Assembly: GCA_007130265.1 (NCBI GenBank)
Contig: SLST01000281.1
Location: 1 to 7,254, forward strand
DNA length: 7,254 nt
DNA from: Spirochaetales bacterium
GTDB taxonomy: Bacteria > Spirochaetota > Spirochaetia > DSM-27196 > SLST01
Direction: 5' to 3'
The translations under genes and the position numbers were made by a program. Shown here one piece after another: positions 1 through 7,066 of the stretch. The first letter of the stretch is position 1. Every line of letters begins with the position of its first letter. A model generated the notes under the pieces. That model was not told where the DNA came from. It saw nothing but the letters and a program-made list of their open reading frames with translations, and made no database searches.

Positions 1-2499
1 CCGGCTGTAGTAGGCCGCGCGCTCGAGGTGCGACACAGCCTCGTCAGGCATGCCAAGGTGGTGCGCAGCCATTGCGAGACCGCTGTACACGGCGGAGTGA
101 TAGCCGTACCACGGTCCGGCGACCCCGTCGATCTCAGGCTGTATTGAGAGTATTGTCCTCCATGACCGGCAGGCGATCAGAATTCGCACGAGTCTGCAGT
201 ACTCGACGGCCCTCTCAAAGGCGGCGATCTGCGGCGGGTCGCTTCGGGCGGCTTCCAGTGATTGCAGTGTGTGATCGTAGGCCGCCGGATAGTCATACCG
301 CTCCAGCGCGCGCTCGCCCATCGCACCGTACCGCTGCGATGGATTGCCGAGCTCGGCGAGCAGGCGGTCTGCCTCATCGGTGTGTCCCAGCCGTATGCAC
401 GCGATCGCCAGGAAGGCGCGAACGCTGTCCGTGCGCGCTTCGGCTCCCGAGCGCTCGTAGTGGCGCAGCGCCAGGTAGCCGGCGCGTCGCGCGGCCGTGA
501 GCGCGCCGCCTCTCGAGTGCCACCCCAGCAGGAAGGCGTACGCCTTGCCCATGAGATCCGAGCTCCGGGTCTCCAGCCCGATGCGCAGGAGCCTGCGGAT
601 GCTCGAGTCGGTTTCACCATTCGGTGCATTGGTGTTGAACAGGATCGCGAGGCGCAGATACAGAAGCTCCCCAACGAGGCCCGGATCGGAGACTGCAGAG
701 CCCGCGAGTATCGCGTCGATGGGTTCGAGCATGCGACGGTCGAAGTTCGCCATGCGTCCCCGCAGTTCCCGAAGCGCGAGTGCGGCCTGTCTCTCTTCGC
801 CCGCGCGGACGAGATGACGGACACGCACGACCGGGGGGAGATCGTCGTCCGCGACCGACTCAGCTGCCGACGCGTGGAGCACGCGTTTGTTGTGGTGGAG
901 CAGCGAGTCGTACACCGATTGGCGCGTAAGCTCGTCGGCAAAGACGAATCGGTCGCCTTCCCGTCGCAGGCAGCGTTGTTCCAGAAGACGGTCTAGTACG
1001 TCGTCAGTGGCAACATCACCGCACACGCGCTCCGCGTCCTGCGGACGAAACGGATGGTCCATCACGCTCAGGCGTCGGAGCGCATCCCGGCACTCCTCCG
1101 GCAGCGCCTGGATACCTGCGAGGATCACGGTCTGGATCCTGACCGGCAGCTCGGTCGCGCCGGGGTACTCCTCGAGATAGCGCAGCAACTCGTGAACGAA
1201 GGTCGGGTTTCCGCCGGTGCGAGCGTGCATCTCCGCAACGAACTCCTCGTCCGGCGTACCTCCCTTGAGCTCCATGATCAACTGAGCGGTCTCCTGCTGT
1301 GTCAGCGGAGGTACCTCGAGCACTGATGCGTTGGGCAGGATATCCACCGTCTGGTTCCTGAGGTCTCTGCTCGTCGCCACGTAGAAACGCTTCGACTCCG
1401 TGCTGCCTACGACGAACCGGAGCAGATGACGCTCCTCCGGAGACAGCTCATCGAGGTCGTCGATGATGAAGACGCCGGGAAACAGCGTGGTGTCACGGTG
1501 CGTGAGGCGCCGCAGGAGCTCACCAACCATCGGGTAGAGTTCTCCCGGATCAACATCGCTCGCTCCGTTGCAGAGGAAGTCCACGACCGCGTTCTGCGAC
1601 TCTGCCGGTACCGCAGTCTGCGCCACGGCGTCCCGGATCTCTCCCTCGCTTGAGACGTCGTCGAGGTCGAGAAGTCTGCGTATCGCGTGCCGCATCGCGC
1701 TGTAAGGGCTCGCGGAGTACGGAGTCGGGCGGGCGATAATCACCGCCCCGTCGAACCGCGGGAATGCCCCTATCTCCGCCGCGAATCGGTGCGCGATCTC
1801 GCCGGCTCCCATCCCGGGTGCCGCGCTGAGCACAACGGACGCCGACGAGCCGCCGGTGCTCTGCAGGTAGCGCCGGGTGAGTTCCTGCAGGAGCTCCTCC
1901 CTGCCGACGAAGGGATGTTCGGTCTGTGCAGCCCGGCCGCGTCGGTCTTCCAAGATCCGCGCAATCACCACCTCTTCGCGGTCGCGCACGCGGACCTCAC
2001 GCGGCTCGCCGAATGAGAACGCTTCGCGGGCGATCTCGTACACCTCCTCGGACACGAGGATCTCACCCGGCTCGGCTGTCGTCTCGAGCCGGGACGCAAC
2101 GGCAAGCGCGTGACCGGTGACCACGTCGTGCTCACCGCGTTTTCCGGTCGTGATCAGTCCCAAGTGGATCCCGGTCCGAAACGTGAGATGTGTGTAGTCC
2201 GATGCAACGAGCCGGCGGAACTCCCACGCGGCACCGACCGCGCGGACCGCATCGTCCTCGTGGACGCGCGGGACACCAAATACCGCTACCATGGCGTCGC
2301 CGATGTACTTCTCCACCGATCCGCCGTAGCGGTGGATGATCCTCGTGAACTCCTCGAAGACCGAAGTCATCAGGCGATCCACTTCTTCGGGATCTGCGTC
2401 GTACGAGAAGGCCGTGAAGCCCTTCATGTCGGTGAACAGCACCGTGGCGTGCAGCCGCTCTCCGTGTCGCAGCCGCCGCGTGTTGTCGGAATCGGTCAT
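1..2499 (-). CDS. Class III nucleotide cyclase / STAND-type ATPase / TPR signalling protein (C-terminus off window)
   Basis: Reading from ATG at 2497-2499, the frame is open for 833 codons and runs off the left edge, so the C-terminus is missing. Residues about 16-185 form a class III adenylate/guanylate cyclase domain. Metal ligands are D24 (LFTDMKGFT) and D68 (EKYIGDAMVAVFG), K64 sits where the adenine-contacting Lys lies, and R137 is the transition-state Arg. The matching Asn is replaced: the GDAVNLAAR-type motif reads GHALAVASR (129-137). Residues about 195-450 form an AAA/STAND NTPase: a P-loop-like PGMGAGEI (228-235) without the Lys, an intact Walker B FIIDDLDE (344-351), and TGGNPTFVHELL (428-439). 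A winged-helix-like linker follows; FVFADELTRQSVYDSLLHH (518 onward) matches the FRHALIQEAAYESLL type seen in these proteins. The rest is alpha-helical and TPR-like. No signal peptide or membrane segment is seen, so it is probably cytoplasmic. GAGG lies 8 bases before the ATG, and the gene starts 16 bases after the hydroxylase stop, implying co-transcription. Architecture is secure; catalytic activity is doubtful. Confidence 0.88.
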   Translation of the reverse strand, partial: MTDSDNTRRLRHGERLHATVLFTDMKGFTAFSYDADPEEVDRLMTSVFEEFTRIIHRYGGSVEKYIGDAMVAVFGVPRVHEDDAVRAVGAAWEFRRLVASDYTHLTFRTGIHLGLITTGKRGEHDVVTGHALAVASRLETTAEPGEILVSEEVYEIAREAFSFGEPREVRVRDREEVVIARILEDRRGRAAQTEHPFVGREELLQELTRRYLQSTGGSSASVVLSAAPGMGAGEIAHRFAAEIGAFPRFDGAVIIARPTPYSASPYSAMRHAIRRLLDLDDVSSEGEIRDAVAQTAVPAESQNAVVDFLCNGASDVDPGELYPMVGELLRRLTHRDTTLFPGVFIIDDLDELSPEERHLLRFVVGSTESKRFYVATSRDLRNQTVDILPNASVLEVPPLTQQETAQLIMELKGGTPDEEFVAEMHARTGGNPTFVHELLRYLEEYPGATELPVRIQTVILAGIQALPEECRDALRRLSVMDHPFRPQDAERVCGDVATDDVLDRLLEQRCLRREGDRFVFADELTRQSVYDSLLHHNKRVLHASAAESVADDDLPPVVRVRHLVRAGEERQAALALRELRGRMANFDRRMLEPIDAILAGSAVSDPGLVGELLYLRLAILFNTNAPNGETDSSIRRLLRIGLETRSSDLMGKAYAFLLGWHSRGGALTAARRAGYLALRHYERSGAEARTDSVRAFLAIACIRLGHTDEADRLLAELGNPSQRYGAMGERALERYDYPAAYDHTLQSLEAARSDPPQIAAFERAVEYCRLVRILIACRSWRTILSIQPEIDGVAGPWYGYHSAVYSGLAMAAHHLGMPDEAVSHLERAAYYSR

Positions 2500-2515
2500 T
2501 CGCGATACCTCGCCC

Positions 2516-4750
2516 TCAGCCGAGCACACCCGTCGCCTCGAGCAGGCGCGCGGGCGTCATGGGCAGGGTGGTGAGCCGGGCCCCGGTCGCGGCGCAGATC
2601 GCGTTCGCGATTGCCGCGGGGGGCGGTACGATCGGCGGCTCGCCCACGCCCCGAACCCCATACGGGTGGTCCGGCCACGGCACCTCGACGATTACCGTCT
2701 CTATGGGCGGAAGGTCGAGGAACGTCGGCATCTTGTAGTCGAGGTAGTTCGCGTTGAGCAGGTGCCCTTCCGCGTCGTACGAAAACCCTTCATAGAGCGC
2801 CCAGCCAACTCCCTGCGCTACGCCCCCGCGTATCTGGCCCTCCACCTGCTGCGGGTGGATCGCCCTCCCTGCGTCTTGCACGGCCGTGTAGCGAAGGACC
2901 CGGACCCTGCCGGTCTCGGTGTCCACCTCCACGTCGGCGATGTGCGCGGTGCACGCACCGCCCCACCGCTTCACGTCCACGTCCCCTCTGCCGCGCAGCG
3001 CGCCGCCGGTAGCCGGAAGCCGGGACGCCGCCTCGGCGAAGCCCATGGTCTCGCCGGTATCGGTCCGCGTGAGCGTGCCGTCCCGGTAGCTCACCTCGTC
3101 GGCAGTGATCTTCCAGAGGGCCGCCGTGCGCGCACGCATCTGTGAGATCACATCCTTCGCCGCCTCCACCGCGGCCACGCCGGTGGCCATCGTCGTGCGG
3201 CTGCCGGCGCTCGTGTCCGTATAGCCGGTTGACGAGGTGTCGCCGACGCGCGAGGTGATGCGCTCCAGCGCGATGCCCAGGGTCTCGGCCGCCTGCATCG
3301 CCACGCTCGTCCGGGTGCCGGTGATGTCTACTGACCCGCTCAGCAGATCGACGCTCCCGTCGAAGTTGACGCTGAGTGTCACGCTCGACCGCGCGCCCCA
3401 GTTGCCCCAGTAGGCGAACGCGACGCCTCGTCCGTAGCGCAACGGTCCGCAGGCCCGCGGCAGCGCCGACAGGTAGTGGGCATGCTCCATCGCAGCCTTC
3501 AGCACCTCCGTGCTTCCCATCGAGGCGTGCGGCATGCCTTCGAGTCTGACCGTCCCCTCGCGTGCGCGGTTCCGCCGGCGAAGCTCGAACGGGTCCATGC
3601 CCAGCCGCTCGGCTGCCTCGTCGACCAGCGTCTCCGCGGCGAAGACCGACTGCGTCGTCCCCGGCGCCCGGTACGAGCCGGTCTTCGGCTTGTTCACCAG
3701 GACCTCGTACCCCTCGATCCGGCCGTTCGGGATGTCGTACGCCGCGAACATGTTCGCCGCGGCGCCGGCGACCCACCCGGCCGGGTAGGCGCCCGCCTCG
3801 AACCGCAGCTCGGCCTCTACCGCGAGGAAGCGTCCGTCGCCTCCCACACCGATCTTCGCCCGAATCCAGGAGCCCGAGGTGGGCCCGGTAGCGAGCAGCA
3901 CTTCGCGCTGGGTCATGACCATCTTCACCGGGCGGTTGGCCTTCCGCGCGAGCAGCGCCGCCACCGCCTCCACGTAGCTCGTATTCTTCGCCCCGAAAGC
4001 GCCGCCGACCTCCGTGGGGATCACGCGGATGCGCGCTTCGGGGATGTCGAGGAGCCGGTGCAGGTGAGCACGCGTGTCGAAGGCCCCCTGGGTCGTGCAG
4101 TGTACGGTAAGCGACCCGTCGTCCGACCAGGCGGCGGTCCCTGCGTGGGGCTCGATGTGCCCCTGGTGGACCGTGGCGGTCTCGAAGACCCGCTCAACGA
4201 CGACGTCGGCCCCGGCGAACCCCTCATCCGGGTCGCCCCGCTGGTAGCTGAAGGACGACGCGATGTTGGTCGGCCGGTCCGGCATGGGGCGTGACGATTC
4301 GGTGCGCAGCGCCTCGTCCAGTATGGGCGCTCCGTCGGCCATCGCGCGGCTTACGTCGAGCACCGGCTCGAGCGGCTCGTACTCGACGCGGATGAGCTCG
4401 AGCGCTTCGGCCGCGAGCAAGCGTGTGCGCGCCGCGATCCCCACTACGGGGTGACCGTGGTAGAGCACCTTCGCCCCGGCAAGCGTATTGTCGCGCAATC
4501 GCCGCAGGTCGGCGTCCTGCGGGACCGGCCGCGGAAGGTCGTGCGAGGTGACCACGGCGAGCACCCCGGGCAGCGCCTCCGCCCGGCTCGTGTCGATCCT
4601 CAGAACCCGCGCGTGCGCGTGCGGGCTGCGCAGGATGGCGCCCGGCACCGCGTGCGGGAGGTCGACGTCCGGACCGAACACCGCCGTGCCCGCGAGCTTC
4701 GCCGCGGCATCGACTCGTGCGGGCCGCGTCCCGACCGTCCGGTACCTCAT
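2516..4750 (-). CDS. Molybdenum hydroxylase large subunit, molybdopterin-binding (xanthine dehydrogenase / CoxL-like)
   Basis: A 744-residue protein, normal length for this subunit. It is the catalytic subunit of a xanthine dehydrogenase-family hydroxylase, which inserts water-derived oxygen into a C-H bond at a Mo-pterin centre. Residues about 15-125 form the N-terminal hammerhead domain (RSPHAHARVLRIDTS); the rest is the Mo-binding region. GGAFGAKN lies at 249-256, the loop YRAPGTTQ at 360-367, and the catalytic Glu is E704 in GVGEPP. The CSFR loop of CO dehydrogenase is absent. Asn256 replaces the Glu (E802 in bovine xanthine oxidase) that binds the purine, so xanthine is unlikely. The ATG at 4748-4750 is chosen because GGGGAGG lies 7 bases upstream, its ATGA overlaps the stop of the [2Fe-2S] gene, and family similarity begins at VGTRPARVDAAAKL; an in-frame extension to 5005 would merely read through the neighbour. 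An aldehyde, N-heterocycle or nicotinate-type substrate is possible; none is assigned. Confidence 0.93.
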   Translation of the reverse strand: MRYRTVGTRPARVDAAAKLAGTAVFGPDVDLPHAVPGAILRSPHAHARVLRIDTSRAEALPGVLAVVTSHDLPRPVPQDADLRRLRDNTLAGAKVLYHGHPVVGIAARTRLLAAEALELIRVEYEPLEPVLDVSRAMADGAPILDEALRTESSRPMPDRPTNIASSFSYQRGDPDEGFAGADVVVERVFETATVHQGHIEPHAGTAAWSDDGSLTVHCTTQGAFDTRAHLHRLLDIPEARIRVIPTEVGGAFGAKNTSYVEAVAALLARKANRPVKMVMTQREVLLATGPTSGSWIRAKIGVGGDGRFLAVEAELRFEAGAYPAGWVAGAAANMFAAYDIPNGRIEGYEVLVNKPKTGSYRAPGTTQSVFAAETLVDEAAERLGMDPFELRRRNRAREGTVRLEGMPHASMGSTEVLKAAMEHAHYLSALPRACGPLRYGRGVAFAYWGNWGARSSVTLSVNFDGSVDLLSGSVDITGTRTSVAMQAAETLGIALERITSRVGDTSSTGYTDTSAGSRTTMATGVAAVEAAKDVISQMRARTAALWKITADEVSYRDGTLTRTDTGETMGFAEAASRLPATGGALRGRGDVDVKRWGGACTAHIADVEVDTETGRVRVLRYTAVQDAGRAIHPQQVEGQIRGGVAQGVGWALYEGFSYDAEGHLLNANYLDYKMPTFLDLPPIETVIVEVPWPDHPYGVRGVGEPPIVPPPAAIANAICAATGARLTTLPMTPARLLEATGVLG

Positions 4751-5250
4751 GCGCCAGCCTCCCCATCGGCGACGTGGGCTTCCCGCAGCGCCGCCGCGGC
4801 CGCCCGCACGGCGCGCACGATCGTCTCGTACCCGGTGCACCGGCAGAGATTTCCTGCAAGCCAGTCCCGGATCTGTTCCGGCGACGGATCCGGGTTGCGG
4901 TCGAGCAGCGCCTTCACCGCAACGACAATACCCGGCGTGCAGTATCCGCACTGCAGCCCGTCCTCCTCGATGAAAGCCTGTCGCAGCGCGGCGAATCCCG
5001 GCCACGACTCGAGTCCTTCGACCGTGGCGATCTCGCGACCGTCGGCCTCAACGCCGAGCACCAGGCACGAGTTCACCAGTCGGCCGTCCAGGAGCACCGC
5101 GCAGGCGCCGCAGTTACCGTCCAGACAACCGATCTTCGGACCCTTCAGGAGCACGATGTCGCGCAGGCATTCGAGCAGACTCATCGCCGGATCGCAGGAA
5201 AAGGTGACCGGCCTTCCGTTTACCGTCGTGGTGACCGCCGTCTCAGGCAT
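4747..5250 (-). CDS. Molybdenum hydroxylase small subunit, two [2Fe-2S] clusters (CoxS-like)
   Basis: A 167-residue electron-transfer subunit that relays electrons from the Mo centre to FAD. All eight cluster cysteines are present. The plant-ferredoxin-like N-terminal domain has C42, C47, C50 and C62 (C-x4-C-x2-C-x11-C, GCLDGNCGAC). The helical C-terminal domain has C101, C104, C136 and C138 (QCGYCTPG and NLCRCTGY). Q100, just before C101, is the residue that in relatives contacts the molybdopterin. The length matches stand-alone CoxS/HcrC-type subunits rather than fused xanthine dehydrogenases. The ATG at 5248-5250 has GAGGGAGG (5257-5264) 6 bases upstream, and family similarity starts at once; the in-frame extension to 5607 is arginine-rich and overlaps the FAD gene, so it is rejected. 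The start overlaps the FAD-subunit stop by 8 bases and the stop overlaps the next start by 4, pointing to translational coupling. Confidence 0.95.
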   Translation of the reverse strand: MPETAVTTTVNGRPVTFSCDPAMSLLECLRDIVLLKGPKIGCLDGNCGACAVLLDGRLVNSCLVLGVEADGREIATVEGLESWPGFAALRQAFIEEDGLQCGYCTPGIVVAVKALLDRNPDPSPEQIRDWLAGNLCRCTGYETIVRAVRAAAAALREAHVADGEAGA

Positions 5251-6124
5251 CGAGGTCCTCCCTCTGCGCCCGCCGAAACGCGTCACCGAGCGCGCGCCGG
5301 ACGAGGACGCCGGCGAGGTGGGTGCGGAGCGCGGCGGTGCCGCGCTGGTCGGTGATCGGGCGCGCCGCTTCGCGAGCGGCCCGGGCGGCCTGCTCGAACG
5401 CTTCGTCGCCGGCTGGGCGACCGGTGAGCGCAGCCGCCGCGTCGGGTACTTCGAGCGGCGTCGGTGCGACCGCGGCGAGCGCGACGCGCGCCTCGGCGAT
5501 CGTGTCGCCCGGCTCCTCGAGCCGAACCATGCAGGCGGCGCCCGCGACGGCGATGTCCATCTCGCCGCGCGGGATGAAGCGAAGGTAGCGTGCGCCGGTT
5601 CGGCCACCGGGAGGCGGCAGCCGCAGCGACACGAGCAGCTCTCCGGGTTGCAGCACCGTCGTCCCGGGTCCGGTGCAGAAGTCCGTCGCGCGGACCGACC
5701 GGGTGCCAGACGGGCCGCGCACGATACACCGTGCGTCGAGCACGAGCAGCGCCGGGATCGCGTCCGCGCTCGGCGCCGCGTTGCACAGGTTCCCTCCCAC
5801 CGTCGCGCGGTTTCGGATCGCCGTACCGCCTATGAGGCGCGCGGCGTCGACGAGCGCAGGGTAGGTAGCGGCGATCAGCGGGTGCTCGGCGATATCGGTG
5901 CAGGCGACCGCCGCACCTAAGGACAGGCCTTCTGACGGATCGAAGCTGATGTCCAGAAGCTCCGGGATCCGCTTGACGTCTACGAGTAGAGCAGCATCGC
6001 GTTCGCCGCGACGCAGCTGGACGATCAGGTCCGTGCCGCCCGCGAGCGGTCGCGCCCCGGATGCCGCGAGCAGCGTCACAGCGTCATCAACGGTCTGCGC
6101 AGCGCGGTAATCGTATGCATGCAT
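5243..6124 (-). CDS. Molybdenum hydroxylase medium subunit, FAD-binding (CoxM-like)
   Basis: A 293-residue flavoprotein subunit of the hydroxylase. It holds FAD, the last internal electron carrier before an outside acceptor such as NAD or a quinone; the acceptor cannot be read from the sequence. The FAD pyrophosphate-binding motifs are AGGTDL (28-33) and TVGGN (108-112) within IGGTAIRNRATVGGNLCNAA. The C-terminal CO-dehydrogenase flavoprotein domain covers about 175-285. Length and motifs are normal. The ATG at 6122-6124 gives MHAYDYRAAQTVDDAV, the standard start of the family (MxxFDYxxPxSxxEA). A GTG at 6163 would add 13 residues, but it lies inside the predicted promoter and is rejected. 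The Shine-Dalgarno is poor: GAGG only 2 bases before the ATG. First gene of the operon. Confidence 0.94.
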   Translation of the reverse strand: MHAYDYRAAQTVDDAVTLLAASGARPLAGGTDLIVQLRRGERDAALLVDVKRIPELLDISFDPSEGLSLGAAVACTDIAEHPLIAATYPALVDAARLIGGTAIRNRATVGGNLCNAAPSADAIPALLVLDARCIVRGPSGTRSVRATDFCTGPGTTVLQPGELLVSLRLPPPGGRTGARYLRFIPRGEMDIAVAGAACMVRLEEPGDTIAEARVALAAVAPTPLEVPDAAAALTGRPAGDEAFEQAARAAREAARPITDQRGTAALRTHLAGVLVRRALGDAFRRAQREDLDA

Positions 6125-6133
6125 CGCCTCATT

Positions 6134-6162
6134 ATTGTACTCCGGCCCCGGACACCTGTCCA
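6134..6162 (-). promoter_or_regulatory. Predicted sigma70-type promoter of the hydroxylase operon
   Basis: On the minus strand a -35 box TGGACA (6162-6157, 5/6 match to TTGACA) and a -10 box TACAAT (6139-6134, 5/6 match to TATAAT) are separated by exactly 17 bases. The site lies in the 87-base gap between the AraC-type gene and the FAD-subunit gene. The predicted transcription start, about 7 bases after the -10 box, falls near 6127, only about 3 bases before the ATG, so the message would be nearly leaderless. This is inferred from consensus match and position only. Confidence 0.5.
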
Positions 6163-6174
6163 CGAGATGTCCGG
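6148..6174. promoter_or_regulatory. Possible operator: three GGACA/TGTCC half-sites over the operon promoter
   Basis: CCGGACA (6148-6154) and TGTCCGG (6168-6174) form a perfect 7-base inverted repeat with a 13-base spacer. Inside it, TGTCC (6157-6161) pairs with GGACA (6150-6154) as a tighter repeat with a 2-base spacer. The sites cover the predicted -35 box and part of the promoter spacer, where a bound protein could block or help polymerase. The adjacent AraC-GyrI protein is the obvious candidate, but AraC proteins often use direct repeats, so the binder is uncertain. Confidence 0.4.
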
Positions 6175-6211
6175 AACCCTGCGCCCCCTTCGTCCCGCCG
6201 CGCGGAAGACC

Positions 6212-7066
6212 TCACTCCACTTCCATGTACAGATCGAGCCGCAGGTGTCCCGCAGCCGACGGCTCAAGTTTCTCCTCCAGACACCGCCCGTCGGGCTTCA
6301 GCACGAAGCCCCGTCTGTCCGCCTCCTCGCGAAGGCTCGACCAACCGCGCGGAATGAAGCTCCAGTCGGTCTGCACGTCCCCTTCGACTCCGGTGACCAC
6401 GAACCGTCCGGGCTCGATCGTCTCCACGCGCAGGTCCGCGTCCACGTCGGCCTCGGACACGTCGTCGCTCACCGTGATCATGACCTTGTAGCCGTAGCTT
6501 TCACGGTTGCCCGCGTTGCAGTACCCGCCCCCGTTCGTGTCGGTATCGTGACCAAAGTTGCGGTGAGGCCTGTCGATGTATCCGCTCCCCTTCGCCCACG
6601 ACCATAGCCGGTCGTGTGCCTTCTCCTCCGGGTCGGGGCTGTATCCCACATAGCTCACGACCCGCATCCGCTCGAGATCCTTGACAATAACATCCATGCT
6701 ACACTCCTCCACTATTGAGATTCTGTCCGTCAGCTTCAGGACTCGCCGGCTCCGCCTGAACTGGACGGGTGATAACCCGAACTCCGTCTTGAAGGCCCTC
6801 GAAAATGCCTCCGGGCTTTCGTACCCACACTCCATCGCCACCTCGATCACCCGCTCGTCGCCGTCCCGCAGCCGGCACAGCGCCTGCGAGAGTCGCCGCT
6901 TTCTCGTGTAGCCGCCGAACGTGTGCCCGGTGAGCGCCTCGAAGTAGTTGTAGAAGGAGCGAACCGACATGTTTGCCGCAGCCGCGGCGCGCTCACACGA
7001 GATGCTGTCCGCGAGGTGGCGCTCGACGAAGTCGATGGAGTTCTGGATCTGCTGATAGACCGTCAC
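6212..7066 (-). CDS. AraC-family transcriptional regulator with C-terminal GyrI-like effector-binding domain
   Basis: A 284-residue regulator from the chosen GTG start. Residues about 8-105 carry the two helix-turn-helix motifs of AraC proteins: the first around AAAAANMSVRSFYNYF (27-42), and the second, with the family signature, in CGYESPEAFSRAFKTEFGLSP (80-100). Residues about 125-284 resemble the GyrI-like/SOUL-type domain that in Rob- and BmrR-like regulators binds small hydrophobic or cationic ligands (YGYKVMITVSDD and GRFVVTGVEG resemble its strands). This order, AraC domain first and GyrI domain last, is a recognised class of about 280-290 residues. The GTG at 7064-7066 is favoured because family similarity begins at VTVYQQIQNSIDFVE; AGGG lies close upstream. 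An upstream GTG at 7168 would add 34 residues (with a CxxC) but has no ribosome binding site and sits in a palindrome. It lies just upstream of the hydroxylase operon on the same strand, suggesting but not proving control of it. Confidence 0.87.
   Translation of the reverse strand: MTVYQQIQNSIDFVERHLADSISCERAAAAANMSVRSFYNYFEALTGHTFGGYTRKRRLSQALCRLRDGDERVIEVAMECGYESPEAFSRAFKTEFGLSPVQFRRSRRVLKLTDRISIVEECSMDVIVKDLERMRVVSYVGYSPDPEEKAHDRLWSWAKGSGYIDRPHRNFGHDTDTNGGGYCNAGNRESYGYKVMITVSDDVSEADVDADLRVETIEPGRFVVTGVEGDVQTDWSFIPRGWSSLREEADRRGFVLKPDGRCLEEKLEPSAAGHLRLDLYMEVE

Noticed and set aside
177..941. A 254-codon minus-strand frame and a 244-codon plus-strand frame (262-996) at the left end
   Set aside because: Both overlap the cyclase-ATPase gene, whose frame is continuous from 2499 to base 1 and carries recognisable motifs; the alternatives do not.
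3310..3331. SVDITGTR (473-480) in the Mo subunit in place of the usual GQG-containing turn
   Set aside because: Subfamilies of this enzyme class vary here (DIGGSR- or GTG-type sequences are known to me), so it looks like subfamily variation rather than a damaged site.
2790..3776. A 328-codon minus-strand frame inside the molybdopterin subunit gene, and similar frames at 4224-4859 and 5283-5786
   Set aside because: These are out-of-frame readings of genes whose correct frames carry all family motifs; their protein sequences are compositionally biased (Arg, Gly, His).
4451..5920. A 489-codon open frame on the plus strand across the hydroxylase genes
   Set aside because: It is antisense to three clear family proteins, is arginine- and proline-rich without domain motifs, and arises from the rarity of stop codons in GC-rich antisense frames.
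6181..6211. Possible terminator after the AraC-type gene
   Set aside because: The GC-rich bases can pair only weakly (CCGCGCGG) and no T-run follows on the minus strand.
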